Source: CSP1-5 sp964558395 (lineage in GTDB: Bacteria; Methylomirabilota; Methylomirabilia; Methylomirabilales; CSP1-5). From it: a stretch of DNA of 64,000 bases. The stretch lies in the NCBI GenBank assembly GCA_964558395.1, contig CAZLDS010000007.1, forward strand, positions 1 through 64,000, in the 5' to 3' direction. The position numbers and the translations under genes were made by a program. Under the pieces are notes generated by a model, which had not been told where the DNA came from, made no database searches, and was given only the letters and a program-made list of their open reading frames with translations. Every line of letters starts with the position of its first letter. The stretch's first letter is position 1. Of the stretch, positions 17,541-25,153 are shown piece by piece.

Positions 17541-18770
17541 CTAGAATCGCCGGATTTCTACCATCTGCCCTGCCGAGAGGCCACCTACATCCAACGGAAT
17601 CGTGATGAGGCCGTGAGCCTTCATCAACGTAAAGATCAAGCTCGACTTGCCGAAGACCGGCTCCGCCAGGAACTCTCCCTCTCGCTCCACTAGTCGGACC
17701 GGGATATAGTCTTCTCGACCGAAGGTGGAGGCAATGTTTTTGGTCAGGCGGGCCTGCACTGTGACCCGCTCCGGGGGCACGGTCCCCGCAAGGTGGTAGA
17801 GGATGGGGCGGACAAAGAGGTCGAAGGTGACAAACGTGGAGACGGGATTGCCCGGGAGACCGAAGACCGGCTTTTCACCGCAAACCGCCAGGATCGTGGG
17901 CTTACCCGGCTTCACGGCCACCCCATGCACCAGCACGCCTGGGCTTCCCAGCGTCTCGATGATCCCTGCCGTCATGTCTCTGGTGCTGACCGAGCTGCCC
18001 GCGGAAATGATTACAACATCCCCCTGAGCCATGCCACGCTCCGCGGCGTGCTTCAAGGCATTATAATCATCTCTGATAATTCCCAGCCGCACAGGAATGC
18101 CCTCCGACTGGATGATCAGCGCGGAAAGGGTGTACGTGTTGATGTCCCGGATCTGTCCCGCACTTGGCTCGATTTCGGGTGGAACCACCTCATCACCCGT
18201 TGCGATGATCACAACGCGAGGCCGCTGAACGACAGGAACCGTAAGGATCCCAACCGCCAACAGCCCACCTAAGTCCTGGGAGCGGAGGCAATGCCCTTTG
18301 GGGAGGAGAAGCTCCCCCTGTTCCATATCCTCGCCGATTTGTACTACATTCTCGCCGGGTGCGACCGCGCGGTAGACCTCAATGGTCGTGGGATCCACCA
18401 TCTGAGTGTGCTCCACGATGACCACGGCATCGGCCCCTTGCGGGATCACCCCCCCCGTCGCAACGCTCACCACTTCCCCGGGACCGGCCTTTACCGTGGG
18501 AGACCGTCCCATGGGAACCTCCCCAACGACTTTGAGATACGCCGGCAGTCCGTCGCTCGCCCCAAAGGTATCCTGCGCGCGGACCGCATACCCATCCATG
18601 TTCGACCGGAGAAAGGTGGGCAGTGGCGTGAGTGAGCGAATGTCCACAGCCAGGATTCGTCCCAGCGCCTCGTGGACAGGAACCTCCTCCATCGTCAGCG
18701 CGATCGGGAGACGATCCAAGAGACGCCGAAGAGCATCAGTAGGCGTAAGCACCTGAAAGAGTTCGGCCAT
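17541..18770 (-). CDS. moeA: Molybdopterin molybdenumtransferase MoeA
   Basis: Stand-alone MoeA of 409 residues, the usual length, catalysing metal insertion in Mo/W cofactor synthesis in the cytoplasm. Family motifs include MDGYAVRAQDTFGASD, ATGDEVVPPEIEPSAGQIRDIN, SAGSSVSTRDMTAG and FGLPGNPVSTFVTFDL. The ATG at 18770 is chosen because GGAGGG lies just before it and the nine extra upstream codons look unlike MoeA. It is first in a two-gene operon with the MoeA fusion. fdhD lies 177 bases upstream on the same strand. Confidence 0.92.
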   Translation of the reverse strand: MAELFQVLTPTDALRRLLDRLPIALTMEEVPVHEALGRILAVDIRSLTPLPTFLRSNMDGYAVRAQDTFGASDGLPAYLKVVGEVPMGRSPTVKAGPGEVVSVATGGVIPQGADAVVIVEHTQMVDPTTIEVYRAVAPGENVVQIGEDMEQGELLLPKGHCLRSQDLGGLLAVGILTVPVVQRPRVVIIATGDEVVPPEIEPSAGQIRDINTYTLSALIIQSEGIPVRLGIIRDDYNALKHAAERGMAQGDVVIISAGSSVSTRDMTAGIIETLGSPGVLVHGVAVKPGKPTILAVCGEKPVFGLPGNPVSTFVTFDLFVRPILYHLAGTVPPERVTVQARLTKNIASTFGREDYIPVRLVEREGEFLAEPVFGKSSLIFTLMKAHGLITIPLDVGGLSAGQMVEIRRF

Positions 18771-18803
18771 CACTACCCTCCGCGCTTTTATGTCCAACTA
18801 TAC

Positions 18804-18831
18804 CCTATAACAAGTCGAAGAATCGGCTCAA
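18804..18831 (-). promoter_or_regulatory. Possible promoter of the moeA pair
   Basis: On the minus strand TTGAGC at 18826-18831 and TATAGG at 18804-18809 with a 16-base spacer; each matches four of six consensus bases. It lies about 35 bases before the moeA ATG. Weak by sequence, supported by position. Confidence 0.35.
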
Positions 18832-18947
18832 GCTTTATCCTGGCCATTCGGGGCGCCTGCTTTCCGGGAAGAGAGCGTCACGCAAGGCGCGAGGGCTCGA
18901 CACGCTCCCCTGATGTTTTGAATGTGGATGGCGAGGCGAGGGACCGA

Positions 18948-19724
18948 TTATCCGACGGGGGCTGGCTCAGGGGCAGGGGTATAGAGGATCCGCTCCGGAT
19001 GGGTGTAGAGATTGAAACCATCGCCTCGGGCGTAGCCGATCAGGGTAATCCCCAGCTGTTTTGCTCCTTCGATCGCCAAGGTCGTAGGTGAGGTCCGCGA
19101 GATGATGAAGGGCGTCCCCATGTGGGCCCCTTTGCGAAGCATCTCGGATGAAATCCGCCCGGTGCTCAAGAGTACCCGTCCGCGGGTCGGGGTTTGCGTG
19201 AGCAGCGCTTCCCCCATGATCTTGTCCAAGGCGTTGTGGCGTCCAACATCCTCGGCAGCGATGAGCAGTTTCTCTCCGTCGCTCAGGGCCGCTCCGTGGA
19301 CGCCTCGCGTGGCCATATACAGAGTGCAGGCATCAAAGAGCTGCCGCATGAGGGGGTAGACCTGCTCCGGCCGTAGCAGCTCGTCGGACATAATCGGAGG
19401 GTATTGCTGAAGCGCGAGCGAGAAAGTAATGCCCCCACTGCAACCCGATGTAAAGACGCGCCTGGTCGGGGCCGTGAACGGCTTGGTCAGCGTGACCTCG
19501 GCCAGGCCCATCTCGTCGTCGATCTCGAGCGAGGCGATCTCGTTCAGATCCTGGATGATCCCTTCGAAGGAGAGGAACCCCACGACGAGACAGTCCAGCT
19601 TGACCGGGGTACTCATCATTGTGGCAAGCTCTTGGCCATTCACCACAATCGAAAGGGGTCGCTCCGTGACGACCCCTTTTTCCAGTGCCTCGAATCGTCC
19701 CGCCTTGAATCGGTAAACCCCCAC
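18948..19724 (-). CDS. fdhD: Formate dehydrogenase accessory sulfurtransferase FdhD
   Basis: Protein of 258 residues that transfers sulfur from IscS-type desulfurases to the Mo/W-bis-MGD cofactor and is required for formate dehydrogenase activity. Seen here are ERPLSIVVNGQ, the loop RVFTSGCSGG with its single Cys (Escherichia coli FdhD has a CxxC pair), AAEDVGRHNALDKI and STGRISSEM. I chose the GTG at 19724, which overlaps nothing, follows GGAGGG and starts two bases after the nrfD stop; an in-frame ATG at 19811 would lie inside nrfD. Its place at the end of the formate dehydrogenase operon supports the assignment. Confidence 0.9.
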   Translation of the reverse strand: MGVYRFKAGRFEALEKGVVTERPLSIVVNGQELATMMSTPVKLDCLVVGFLSFEGIIQDLNEIASLEIDDEMGLAEVTLTKPFTAPTRRVFTSGCSGGITFSLALQQYPPIMSDELLRPEQVYPLMRQLFDACTLYMATRGVHGAALSDGEKLLIAAEDVGRHNALDKIMGEALLTQTPTRGRVLLSTGRISSEMLRKGAHMGTPFIISRTSPTTLAIEGAKQLGITLIGYARGDGFNLYTHPERILYTPAPEPAPVG

Positions 19725-19725
19725 C

Positions 19726-20748
19726 CTACCCTCCGAAGTAGAGGTTAAAGGGCCACTTGGAGGGGGGGAATGCAAGAGGCTTCTTGATATCACCCCCCCA
19801 CACGATGACATACCGCAGGATCAGACCTCCGGCGAGCACCATTAGGAATTTGACATACAAGAGCCAGTCCGCGTGGACATGGAGGACCCTGACGAGGTAG
19901 ACCTCTACGAGACTGGCGAGGAATGGGAGGGCCAGGGCTAACGCGATGACCCCCCACCAGAACCAGGAGGCGAGGTAGCCCGACGTGAGGATGTTGTATA
20001 CGAGCTTCTGGCCGACTGACCAGGAGGCGAAGGCTGCGAGCATCAGGTAGATCCAACCCGCCTCAAGGAGGATGACCAGCGTGTCGGCGAGGCTCAGGAC
20101 CCCGGCCGTCTCACTCGCCCCCCCCAACTCCCGGCCCACCATGCCTGACAATTTGAGGTGATCGGCCGCGAGCGCGGTTAACCCGCAGGCGGCCAACGCC
20201 GTGGAGAGTCCCGAGATGAGGAAGAGAATTGGGATGTATTTCGTATCCCAGAGGGGGGTAAACCAATAACCGCCGGCGATTTGCCAGGACCCGGACAGTA
20301 GAAATCCGGTGTAAAGAGCCATCAAAGCCCCAGTCGGAATAGAGAGGATGGCCACAATGACACGGTAGGATCGCTGCATCCGAAAGTACCAGAAGGCAGA
20401 GTACACAACGGCGAGGGGAAAAAAGATGCTGATGATCCAGCCGCCGATGGTCAGCCACGACTTGTAGTTGCTCATGAAAAGAGGGAACAAGATCCCGCGT
20501 TCCGGCTTCCCCAGGTGAAAGGTGAGTGCCAGGCCACCCACGATGATGATGGGCAGCGTGAGATACGTGGAAATCCGGGAAAGCGTCTGGTAGCGCTCGT
20601 CCTTCCCCCCGAGGAGATCTGCCAGGGCGGCGACAATCAAAGTCCCCCCCGCCATCCCTCCGAGAAAGAGATACCAGGGAATGTTAAAATGCACTCCCCA
20701 CTTGCCGGTCTCGAGGATGATCGGTTGTAACTGCTCTACTGGTGGCAT
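19726..20748 (-). CDS. nrfD: NrfD-family membrane subunit of formate dehydrogenase
   Basis: Integral membrane protein of 340 residues with eight to ten hydrophobic segments, of the NrfD/PsrC (polysulfide reductase) family. Such subunits anchor Fe-S/molybdopterin enzymes and exchange electrons with the quinone pool without heme. Motifs include WGVHFNIPWYLFLGGMAGG at the N-terminus and FHLGKPERGILF. It follows the Fe-S subunit after 138 bases that contain a hairpin. Most comparable formate dehydrogenases use a cytochrome b subunit; here NrfD takes that place, presumably passing formate electrons to menaquinone. Confidence 0.88.
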   Translation of the reverse strand: MPPVEQLQPIILETGKWGVHFNIPWYLFLGGMAGGTLIVAALADLLGGKDERYQTLSRISTYLTLPIIIVGGLALTFHLGKPERGILFPLFMSNYKSWLTIGGWIISIFFPLAVVYSAFWYFRMQRSYRVIVAILSIPTGALMALYTGFLLSGSWQIAGGYWFTPLWDTKYIPILFLISGLSTALAACGLTALAADHLKLSGMVGRELGGASETAGVLSLADTLVILLEAGWIYLMLAAFASWSVGQKLVYNILTSGYLASWFWWGVIALALALPFLASLVEVYLVRVLHVHADWLLYVKFLMVLAGGLILRYVIVWGGDIKKPLAFPPSKWPFNLYFGG

Positions 20749-20795
20749 GATCGTCTCTCCTGCCCGTCAGGCCAAAGAGGCTTGGCATACGGTCG

Positions 20796-20844
20796 CACAA
20801 AACAATCCCCACCGGCGACCCCGGAGAAGGGTACCGGTGGGGAT
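20796..20844 (-). terminator. Hairpin between fdhB and nrfD, possible partial terminator
   Basis: CCGGTGGGGAT and its exact complement (20834-20844 and 20805-20815) form an 11-bp stem with an 18-base loop. On the minus strand the stem is followed by TGTTTTGTG, a weak U-rich tract. It could stabilise the upstream mRNA or reduce expression of nrfD and fdhD relative to the catalytic subunits. Confidence 0.5.
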
Positions 20845-20886
20845 CCCGGTTACTCCCGTACAGAACGAGACGTTCGCTCCGAAGAA

Positions 20887-21489
20887 CTACCTACCTGGAT
20901 AGGCAGTCCCCCACCCCCAGGCGCCCCCGCCAGAGCCGCGGGCGGCCATCCGCGTCCGAACCACATTGGCCACCTCTTCGGCGTCCCCGGCCACCAGTGC
21001 CTTGGTCGAGCAGACCGAGGCGCACATGGGCAGCTTCCCCTCTGCGATCCGGTTAGACCCGTACGTCCGCAGCTCCGCTTCCGAGCCGGCTTCGGTCGGC
21101 CCACCAGCACAGTAGGTACACTTGTCCATGACACCCCGCGCCCCAAAGGGACTGGCCTTGGGGAATTGTGGCGCTCCAAAGGGACAGGCGTACAGGCAAT
21201 ACCCACACCCGATGCAGGTCTCCTTGTTGACGTGAACGATCCCATCTGGCCGGTGGTAGAGGGCATCCACCGGACAGACAGCCACGCACGGTGCCTTGGA
21301 GCAGTGCATGCAAGGAACGGCGACGTTGGTCTCCCCCGGCACCCCCTCGTTCACCGTGACGACCCGGATGCGAGCAATGCCCTGCGGGACGTTATTCTCG
21401 TTCTTGCACGCGACCTCACAGCCGCCGCATTCGATGCAGCGCTTGACGTCGATGTAGAACTTCATCCGCGCAGGCGTCAATTGCGCCAT
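20887..21489 (-). CDS. fdhB: Formate dehydrogenase Fe-S (beta) subunit
   Basis: Protein of 200 residues with four ferredoxin-like Cys motifs in order: CIECGGCEVAC, CMHCSKAPCVAVC, CIGCGYCLYAC and the split CTYC...CASVC. This is the FdhB/DmsB/HybA electron-transfer subunit pattern, carrying four [4Fe-4S] clusters between the catalytic subunit and the membrane anchor. It has no signal peptide, so it is presumably exported with the Tat-bearing catalytic subunit. The gene begins 13 bases after fdhA with a GGAGG ribosome site. Confidence 0.93.
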   Translation of the reverse strand: MAQLTPARMKFYIDVKRCIECGGCEVACKNENNVPQGIARIRVVTVNEGVPGETNVAVPCMHCSKAPCVAVCPVDALYHRPDGIVHVNKETCIGCGYCLYACPFGAPQFPKASPFGARGVMDKCTYCAGGPTEAGSEAELRTYGSNRIAEGKLPMCASVCSTKALVAGDAEEVANVVRTRMAARGSGGGAWGWGTAYPGR

Positions 21490-21502
21490 AGATCACACCT
21501 CC

Positions 21503-24340
21503 TTAGGCCTTCCGGATCCGGCAGAGGCCCGTCTTGGTTTCCGGCATCTGGGTGACCCGGTCGTAACCATAGTTGGTGACTGTGTTAGCCGATTCGCCGA
21601 TGCCGTACGGCACCGTTCCCTCGGGGTATTTGTGGGCAAGCGACTTCCCCTGGAAAGAGCCACCCCAGTGGAAGGGGAGGAAGACGGTGTCGGGCCCCAC
21701 CCGGCGGGTCACCTTGGCCTTGACCTTGACCATGCTGGGATTGCCGTCCAAGTCTTCGGGCGACTCAATAATCATCCAGTCACCGTGCCTGATTCCGTGA
21801 TCGTTCGCCAGCTTCGGGTGGATCTCGCAGTACATCTCGGGGTTCAGTTCGACGAGCCACCAGCAGGCCCGCTCGGCCGCACCGCCTCCTTCGAACTCGA
21901 CCTGCCGGCCGGACGTCAGGATGATCGGGTATTTCTTCACCCAGTCCGGCTTCTGCATGCCTTTCCAGAGGGTCGGCACCCGATAGTGGTCCTTCACATC
22001 GTCGTAGCTCGGGTACTTGGCCACGAGGTCGGGCCGCGGGCTGTGGAGGGGTTCCCGGTGCATCGGGATCGGATCCGGGATGTTCCAGGCCTTGAATCGG
22101 GCGCGGCCATTACCATAGGGGGCGAGCCCTTGGGCGATGGCCTCTTCGAATACCTTGCCGCTGAGATCGGTCTTCCAGTCCTTTTGCTCAGGATAACCAC
22201 CCTTGATGGAGCTCCGCACCGGCGCCGAGCCAGCCGACGCCAGCAGTGTCTTGCCGTCTGGCGCCTTGGGTCCCCAGCGGGCCCGGAAGCCCATGCCCCC
22301 CTCGGCCACCGGCACTTCGATACGGTACAGGACGGGAGAGCCGGGGTGCTTCTCGGTCCAGCAGGGCCAGGGGAGACCCCAGTACTCGCCGTTGACAGGC
22401 CCGCCTTCGGCCTGCTTGTTTTGCACGGTAAAGGCGTGCGCCCACTCTTGCTGCCGCTTCATCCGCTCGGGGGTCTGGCCGGTCATGCCGATGGTCCGCA
22501 TGCCGAGGTTCCACTCCCGAACGATGGAGTCGATGGTCTCTTCCGGAAGCTCCTTGGCCTCCTTTGTGTTCTTCGGCACACCCTTCCAGTTGCCCCGCTT
22601 GCTATGGATCAGTTTATCCTTGAGCCCGAGCCGATCGGCCAAGTCGACCAAAATTGCCAGGTCGGTCCGAGACTCCCAGACTGGCGGCACCACTCGATTC
22701 CGCCACTGGATATCCCGGTTCGAGTTGGTGACGCTGGTCCATTGCTCGTACTGGGTGGCTGCGGGCAAGATATAGACTCCGTCTTTTCGATCGGTGATCA
22801 CTGGCGTGTTGGTCACGAAGGGGTCGATATCCACGAGCAGCTCGACCTTATCGAGGGCCCGCTTGCCGCGGTCCACCTGGGATATCGAGTTACTGCTATG
22901 ACCCCAGAAGATTGCGGCATGGACGTTTACCCCGCCGTTACTCAGCTCCTTCTTGGCATCCATCAGGACGCCCTCGTACCACCGAGCGACGGTGAAGCCC
23001 TTACTGTTAAAGGTCTTGGGGTTAAACCGGCCCTTGACCCAGTTGAAATCGACGTCCCAGACGTTACTCCAATGCTTGAACGCCTTCTCGGAGAGGCCGT
23101 AGTACCCTGGCAGGGTGTTCGAGAGCACACCGAGGTCGGTGGCTCCCTGGACGTTGTCGTGACCCCGGAAGACATTGGCGCCGCCACCCCGCACCCCCAT
23201 GTTACCGAGGAGGAGCTGCAGCACACAGTAGGAGCGCGTATTGCACGTGCCGTTCGTGTGCTGGGTCCCGCCCATCGCCCAGATGATCGTCCCCGGCCGG
23301 TTGTCCGCCATCGTCTTGGCCATCCGGTGGAGATCCTCCTTGGAGACACCGGTGATGTTGGCGACGGTGTCCGGATCGTACTTCTTGATCACCTCGACCA
23401 ACTCGTCGAACCCGTAGGTCCGTTCGTTGATCATCTTCCGGTCTTCCCAGCCGTTGGCCAGGATGATGTTGCAGAGCCCGTAGATGAGCGCCACGTCGGT
23501 TCCTGAGCGGTGGCGGTAGTACTGATTGGCAAAGGCCGAGGTTTTCGTAAACCGGGGATCGCAGTTGATGACTTGCGCCTTGTTCACCTCTTTGGCGACC
23601 AGGATATGCTGCATGGAGATCGGGTGGGACTCGGCACAGTTCTCGCCGATGATAAAGATGGCCCGGCTGTTGCGAATGTCGTTCATCGAGTTGGTCATGG
23701 CGCCGTAGCCCCAGACATTGGCGAGCCCCGCGACGGTGGTCGAATGACAGATGCGGGCCTGGTGATCGATGTTATTGGAACCCCACAGGGCAGCGAACTT
23801 CCGGAGGGAATACGCCATCTCGTTGCCGTGGTGGGCCGAGCCGAGGATCATCAGCGCGTCCGGGCCGTGCTTTTTTCGGATCTGTTCAAGCTTCGCGGTA
23901 ATCTCGGACATCGCCTGGTCCCAGCTGATCCGCTTCCACTTCCCTCCTTCGAGCTTCATCGGGTACCGGAGGCGCTTCTCGCTGATCACGTGCTCGCGCC
24001 CCGCGGCCCCCTTGGAGCAGAGGCTGCCCTGGTTGATGGGGTGCTCAAACCATGGCTCGATGCTGACCCAAACCCCGTTTTGCTCTTCCCCGACGAACCC
24101 ACACCCGACCGCGCAGTTGCCGCAGATCGTCTTGTGCTGGTTCAGCTTGGGGGCTTCAACCGCCGCGGCGGCCTCGCGAGTCAGGGGGCCGGGTAGGGCA
24201 GAACTGACCACCCCGGCGCCGATACCGATGCCGGCCGCCCTCAGGAAGTTGCGGCGATCAATAACGGGGTTGAGCTTGTCGAGCCATGAGGGCGAAGCCT
24301 TGGCCTCGCTCGCTCTTACTCTTCGTAGCGTCATCCCCAT
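21503..24340 (-). CDS. fdhA: Formate dehydrogenase catalytic subunit (Cys type)
   Basis: Mo/W-bis-MGD oxidoreductase of 945 residues. A Tat signal (DRRNFLRAAG, residues 28-37) directs export, so the active site faces the periplasm. Cys73, Cys76, Cys80 and Cys108 ligate the proximal [4Fe-4S] cluster, followed by Lys110. ARICHSTTVAGL places Cys198 (TGT codon) where many formate dehydrogenases have selenocysteine, with the catalytic His199 adjacent. The C-terminal cofactor-binding domain is complete (ILTSGRQVEFEGGG). Neighbouring fdhB, nrfD, fdhD, torD and the tungstate importer support formate oxidation. The closest alternative, another member of the same superfamily, is less likely given the C-H-S-T-T-V-A loop. 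Confidence 0.93.
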   Translation of the reverse strand: MGMTLRRVRASEAKASPSWLDKLNPVIDRRNFLRAAGIGIGAGVVSSALPGPLTREAAAAVEAPKLNQHKTICGNCAVGCGFVGEEQNGVWVSIEPWFEHPINQGSLCSKGAAGREHVISEKRLRYPMKLEGGKWKRISWDQAMSEITAKLEQIRKKHGPDALMILGSAHHGNEMAYSLRKFAALWGSNNIDHQARICHSTTVAGLANVWGYGAMTNSMNDIRNSRAIFIIGENCAESHPISMQHILVAKEVNKAQVINCDPRFTKTSAFANQYYRHRSGTDVALIYGLCNIILANGWEDRKMINERTYGFDELVEVIKKYDPDTVANITGVSKEDLHRMAKTMADNRPGTIIWAMGGTQHTNGTCNTRSYCVLQLLLGNMGVRGGGANVFRGHDNVQGATDLGVLSNTLPGYYGLSEKAFKHWSNVWDVDFNWVKGRFNPKTFNSKGFTVARWYEGVLMDAKKELSNGGVNVHAAIFWGHSSNSISQVDRGKRALDKVELLVDIDPFVTNTPVITDRKDGVYILPAATQYEQWTSVTNSNRDIQWRNRVVPPVWESRTDLAILVDLADRLGLKDKLIHSKRGNWKGVPKNTKEAKELPEETIDSIVREWNLGMRTIGMTGQTPERMKRQQEWAHAFTVQNKQAEGGPVNGEYWGLPWPCWTEKHPGSPVLYRIEVPVAEGGMGFRARWGPKAPDGKTLLASAGSAPVRSSIKGGYPEQKDWKTDLSGKVFEEAIAQGLAPYGNGRARFKAWNIPDPIPMHREPLHSPRPDLVAKYPSYDDVKDHYRVPTLWKGMQKPDWVKKYPIILTSGRQVEFEGGGAAERACWWLVELNPEMYCEIHPKLANDHGIRHGDWMIIESPEDLDGNPSMVKVKAKVTRRVGPDTVFLPFHWGGSFQGKSLAHKYPEGTVPYGIGESANTVTNYGYDRVTQMPETKTGLCRIRKA

Positions 24341-24355
24341 TCCTCCCTCCTACCT

Positions 24356-24553
24356 CTAGGTGTAGAGGGTCTTGTAATATCTTTCGACATCCTCGGTGCG
24401 GCGGTACAGGATCGGCTCCGTAGTCTTCGACTTCTTCTTGGGCGCTGCCGTGGCTTTTTTCCCGCTGAGTCCTAAGGCCGCCGTGACACCAGCGCCGGTC
24501 AGAAGCCCCATCAGGAACTTCCTGCGGCCGCTATTGGATCTACTTTCGCTCAT
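24356..24553 (-). CDS. Formate dehydrogenase-region small Tat protein
   Basis: Protein of 65 residues: a twin-arginine signal (GRRKFLMGLLTG) followed by a short basic tail ending in ILYRRTEDVERYYKTLYT. This matches the pattern of the small "formate dehydrogenase region TAT target" proteins commonly found just before the catalytic subunit gene. Its biochemical role is not established; it may be a small subunit or an assembly factor. It starts after an AAAGGGGG site and lies 15 bases before fdhA. Confidence 0.85.
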   Translation of the reverse strand: MSESRSNSGRRKFLMGLLTGAGVTAALGLSGKKATAAPKKKSKTTEPILYRRTEDVERYYKTLYT

Positions 24554-24577
24554 ACAGATATCCCCCTTTCCTTGGCG

Positions 24578-24832
24578 TCAGCTGATGCAGGTCAGGGAGC
24601 TACATACACTGGAACCATCTTCCAGCTCGGCGTGCTCGAACTCGACTAGGTATCCTTCATGAAGATCCTCGAGGCTCCCCCCTTGGGTCCCCATGGTCTC
24701 TTCCTCGGCCACTTCAATGATGAGGTCCTCCGGGAACCTCACCGTCACCTCCTTTCCATTCGACGTTTCGATCACTGCCGTGCGGCTCAGTCGGTCCAAC
24801 TTTCTCACGGTCCCCTCGTTCAAGCACATCAC
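24578..24832 (-). CDS. Small CooT-like protein
   Basis: Protein of 84 residues (83 if the second ATG, at 24829, is used). It begins MCLNEGTVRKLDRL and contains short beta-strands (TAVIETSNGKEVTVRF, GYLVEFEHAELED) with Cys residues at its C-terminus. The MC start and small barrel-like pattern resemble CooT, a nickel-binding protein, but the match is weak and the C-terminal Cys residues are unusual. As first gene of the formate dehydrogenase operon it could be a metal-related assembly factor or a regulator. An AAAGGGGG ribosome site lies directly before the ATG. Confidence 0.6.
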   Translation of the reverse strand: MMCLNEGTVRKLDRLSRTAVIETSNGKEVTVRFPEDLIIEVAEEETMGTQGGSLEDLHEGYLVEFEHAELEDGSSVCSSLTCIS

Positions 24833-24873
24833 CCCCTTTCGCAGAGAGGTATCTCCCTTTCCGACTGATGCTC

Positions 24874-24917
24874 AAAAAACGAAACGCCCCCCGGGCCGTG
24901 CTCCGCCCGAAAGGCGT
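24874..24917 (-). terminator. Terminator-like hairpin in the fdh leader
   Basis: In minus-strand RNA, the 13 bases of 24905-24917 pair fully with 24884-24896 (ten Watson-Crick pairs plus three U-G pairs), with an eight-base loop, followed by UUCG and then six U at 24874-24879. On the plus strand the three wobble pairs become A-C mismatches, so the structure favours minus transcription. It either ends the torD operon or acts as an attenuator of the formate dehydrogenase operon. Confidence 0.7.
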
Positions 24918-25053
24918 CTGGGTGCGCATTGCAGCGTCAAAAGTGACTGACGTCAATTGGACAATAGTCGTCATCCCGGGTGCATTATAACAACCTCCAC
25001 CGGGAGCTTGCTCTAGGTGAGGATGTGAGCTGTCAGCCAGGGAGGAGGGGAAA

Positions 25054-25093
25054 CATGACATTGGTCATGCCTTAGGCTGACCCTAGTTAGGCT
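25054..25093 (-). promoter_or_regulatory. Dyad and direct repeat, possible operator
   Basis: CATGAC-ATTG-GTCATG at 25054-25069 is a perfect 6-bp dyad with a four-base centre. TTAGGCT occurs twice, at 25072-25078 and 25087-25093, with an eight-base gap. All lie between the promoter-like pair at 25101-25130 and the formate dehydrogenase leader, where a regulator would bind. The regulator is unknown. Confidence 0.4.
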
Positions 25094-25100
25094 TTCGCTA

Positions 25101-25130
25101 CTTGTAACATTGGCGTAACACCCTCGTCAA
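25101..25130 (-). promoter_or_regulatory. Possible promoter of the formate dehydrogenase operon
   Basis: On the minus strand TTGACG (25125-25130, 5 of 6) and TACAAG (25101-25106, 4 of 6) are 18 bases apart, immediately after the torD stop codon. A transcript from here would have a leader of about 260 bases containing the hairpin at 24874-24917. Confidence 0.4.
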
Positions 25131-25153
25131 GAGCTTTTTTCAAGGGGGCTAAT

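Larger units (their letters stand above)
24833..25153. other. 321-base leader/spacer before the formate dehydrogenase operon
   Basis: No coding sequence. Read on the minus strand it holds, in order, a promoter-like pair at 25101-25130, a direct repeat (25072-25093), a 16-base dyad (25054-25069), a TATAAT hexamer without a good -35 (24984-24989), the palindrome TGACGTCA (24948-24955), and a terminator-like hairpin at 24874-24917. No promoter is evident between the hairpin and the first gene. Confidence 0.6.

Noticed and set aside
23747..23749. Selenocysteine codon in formate dehydrogenase
   Set aside because: The codon at the catalytic position is TGT (Cys), so no SECIS element is required.
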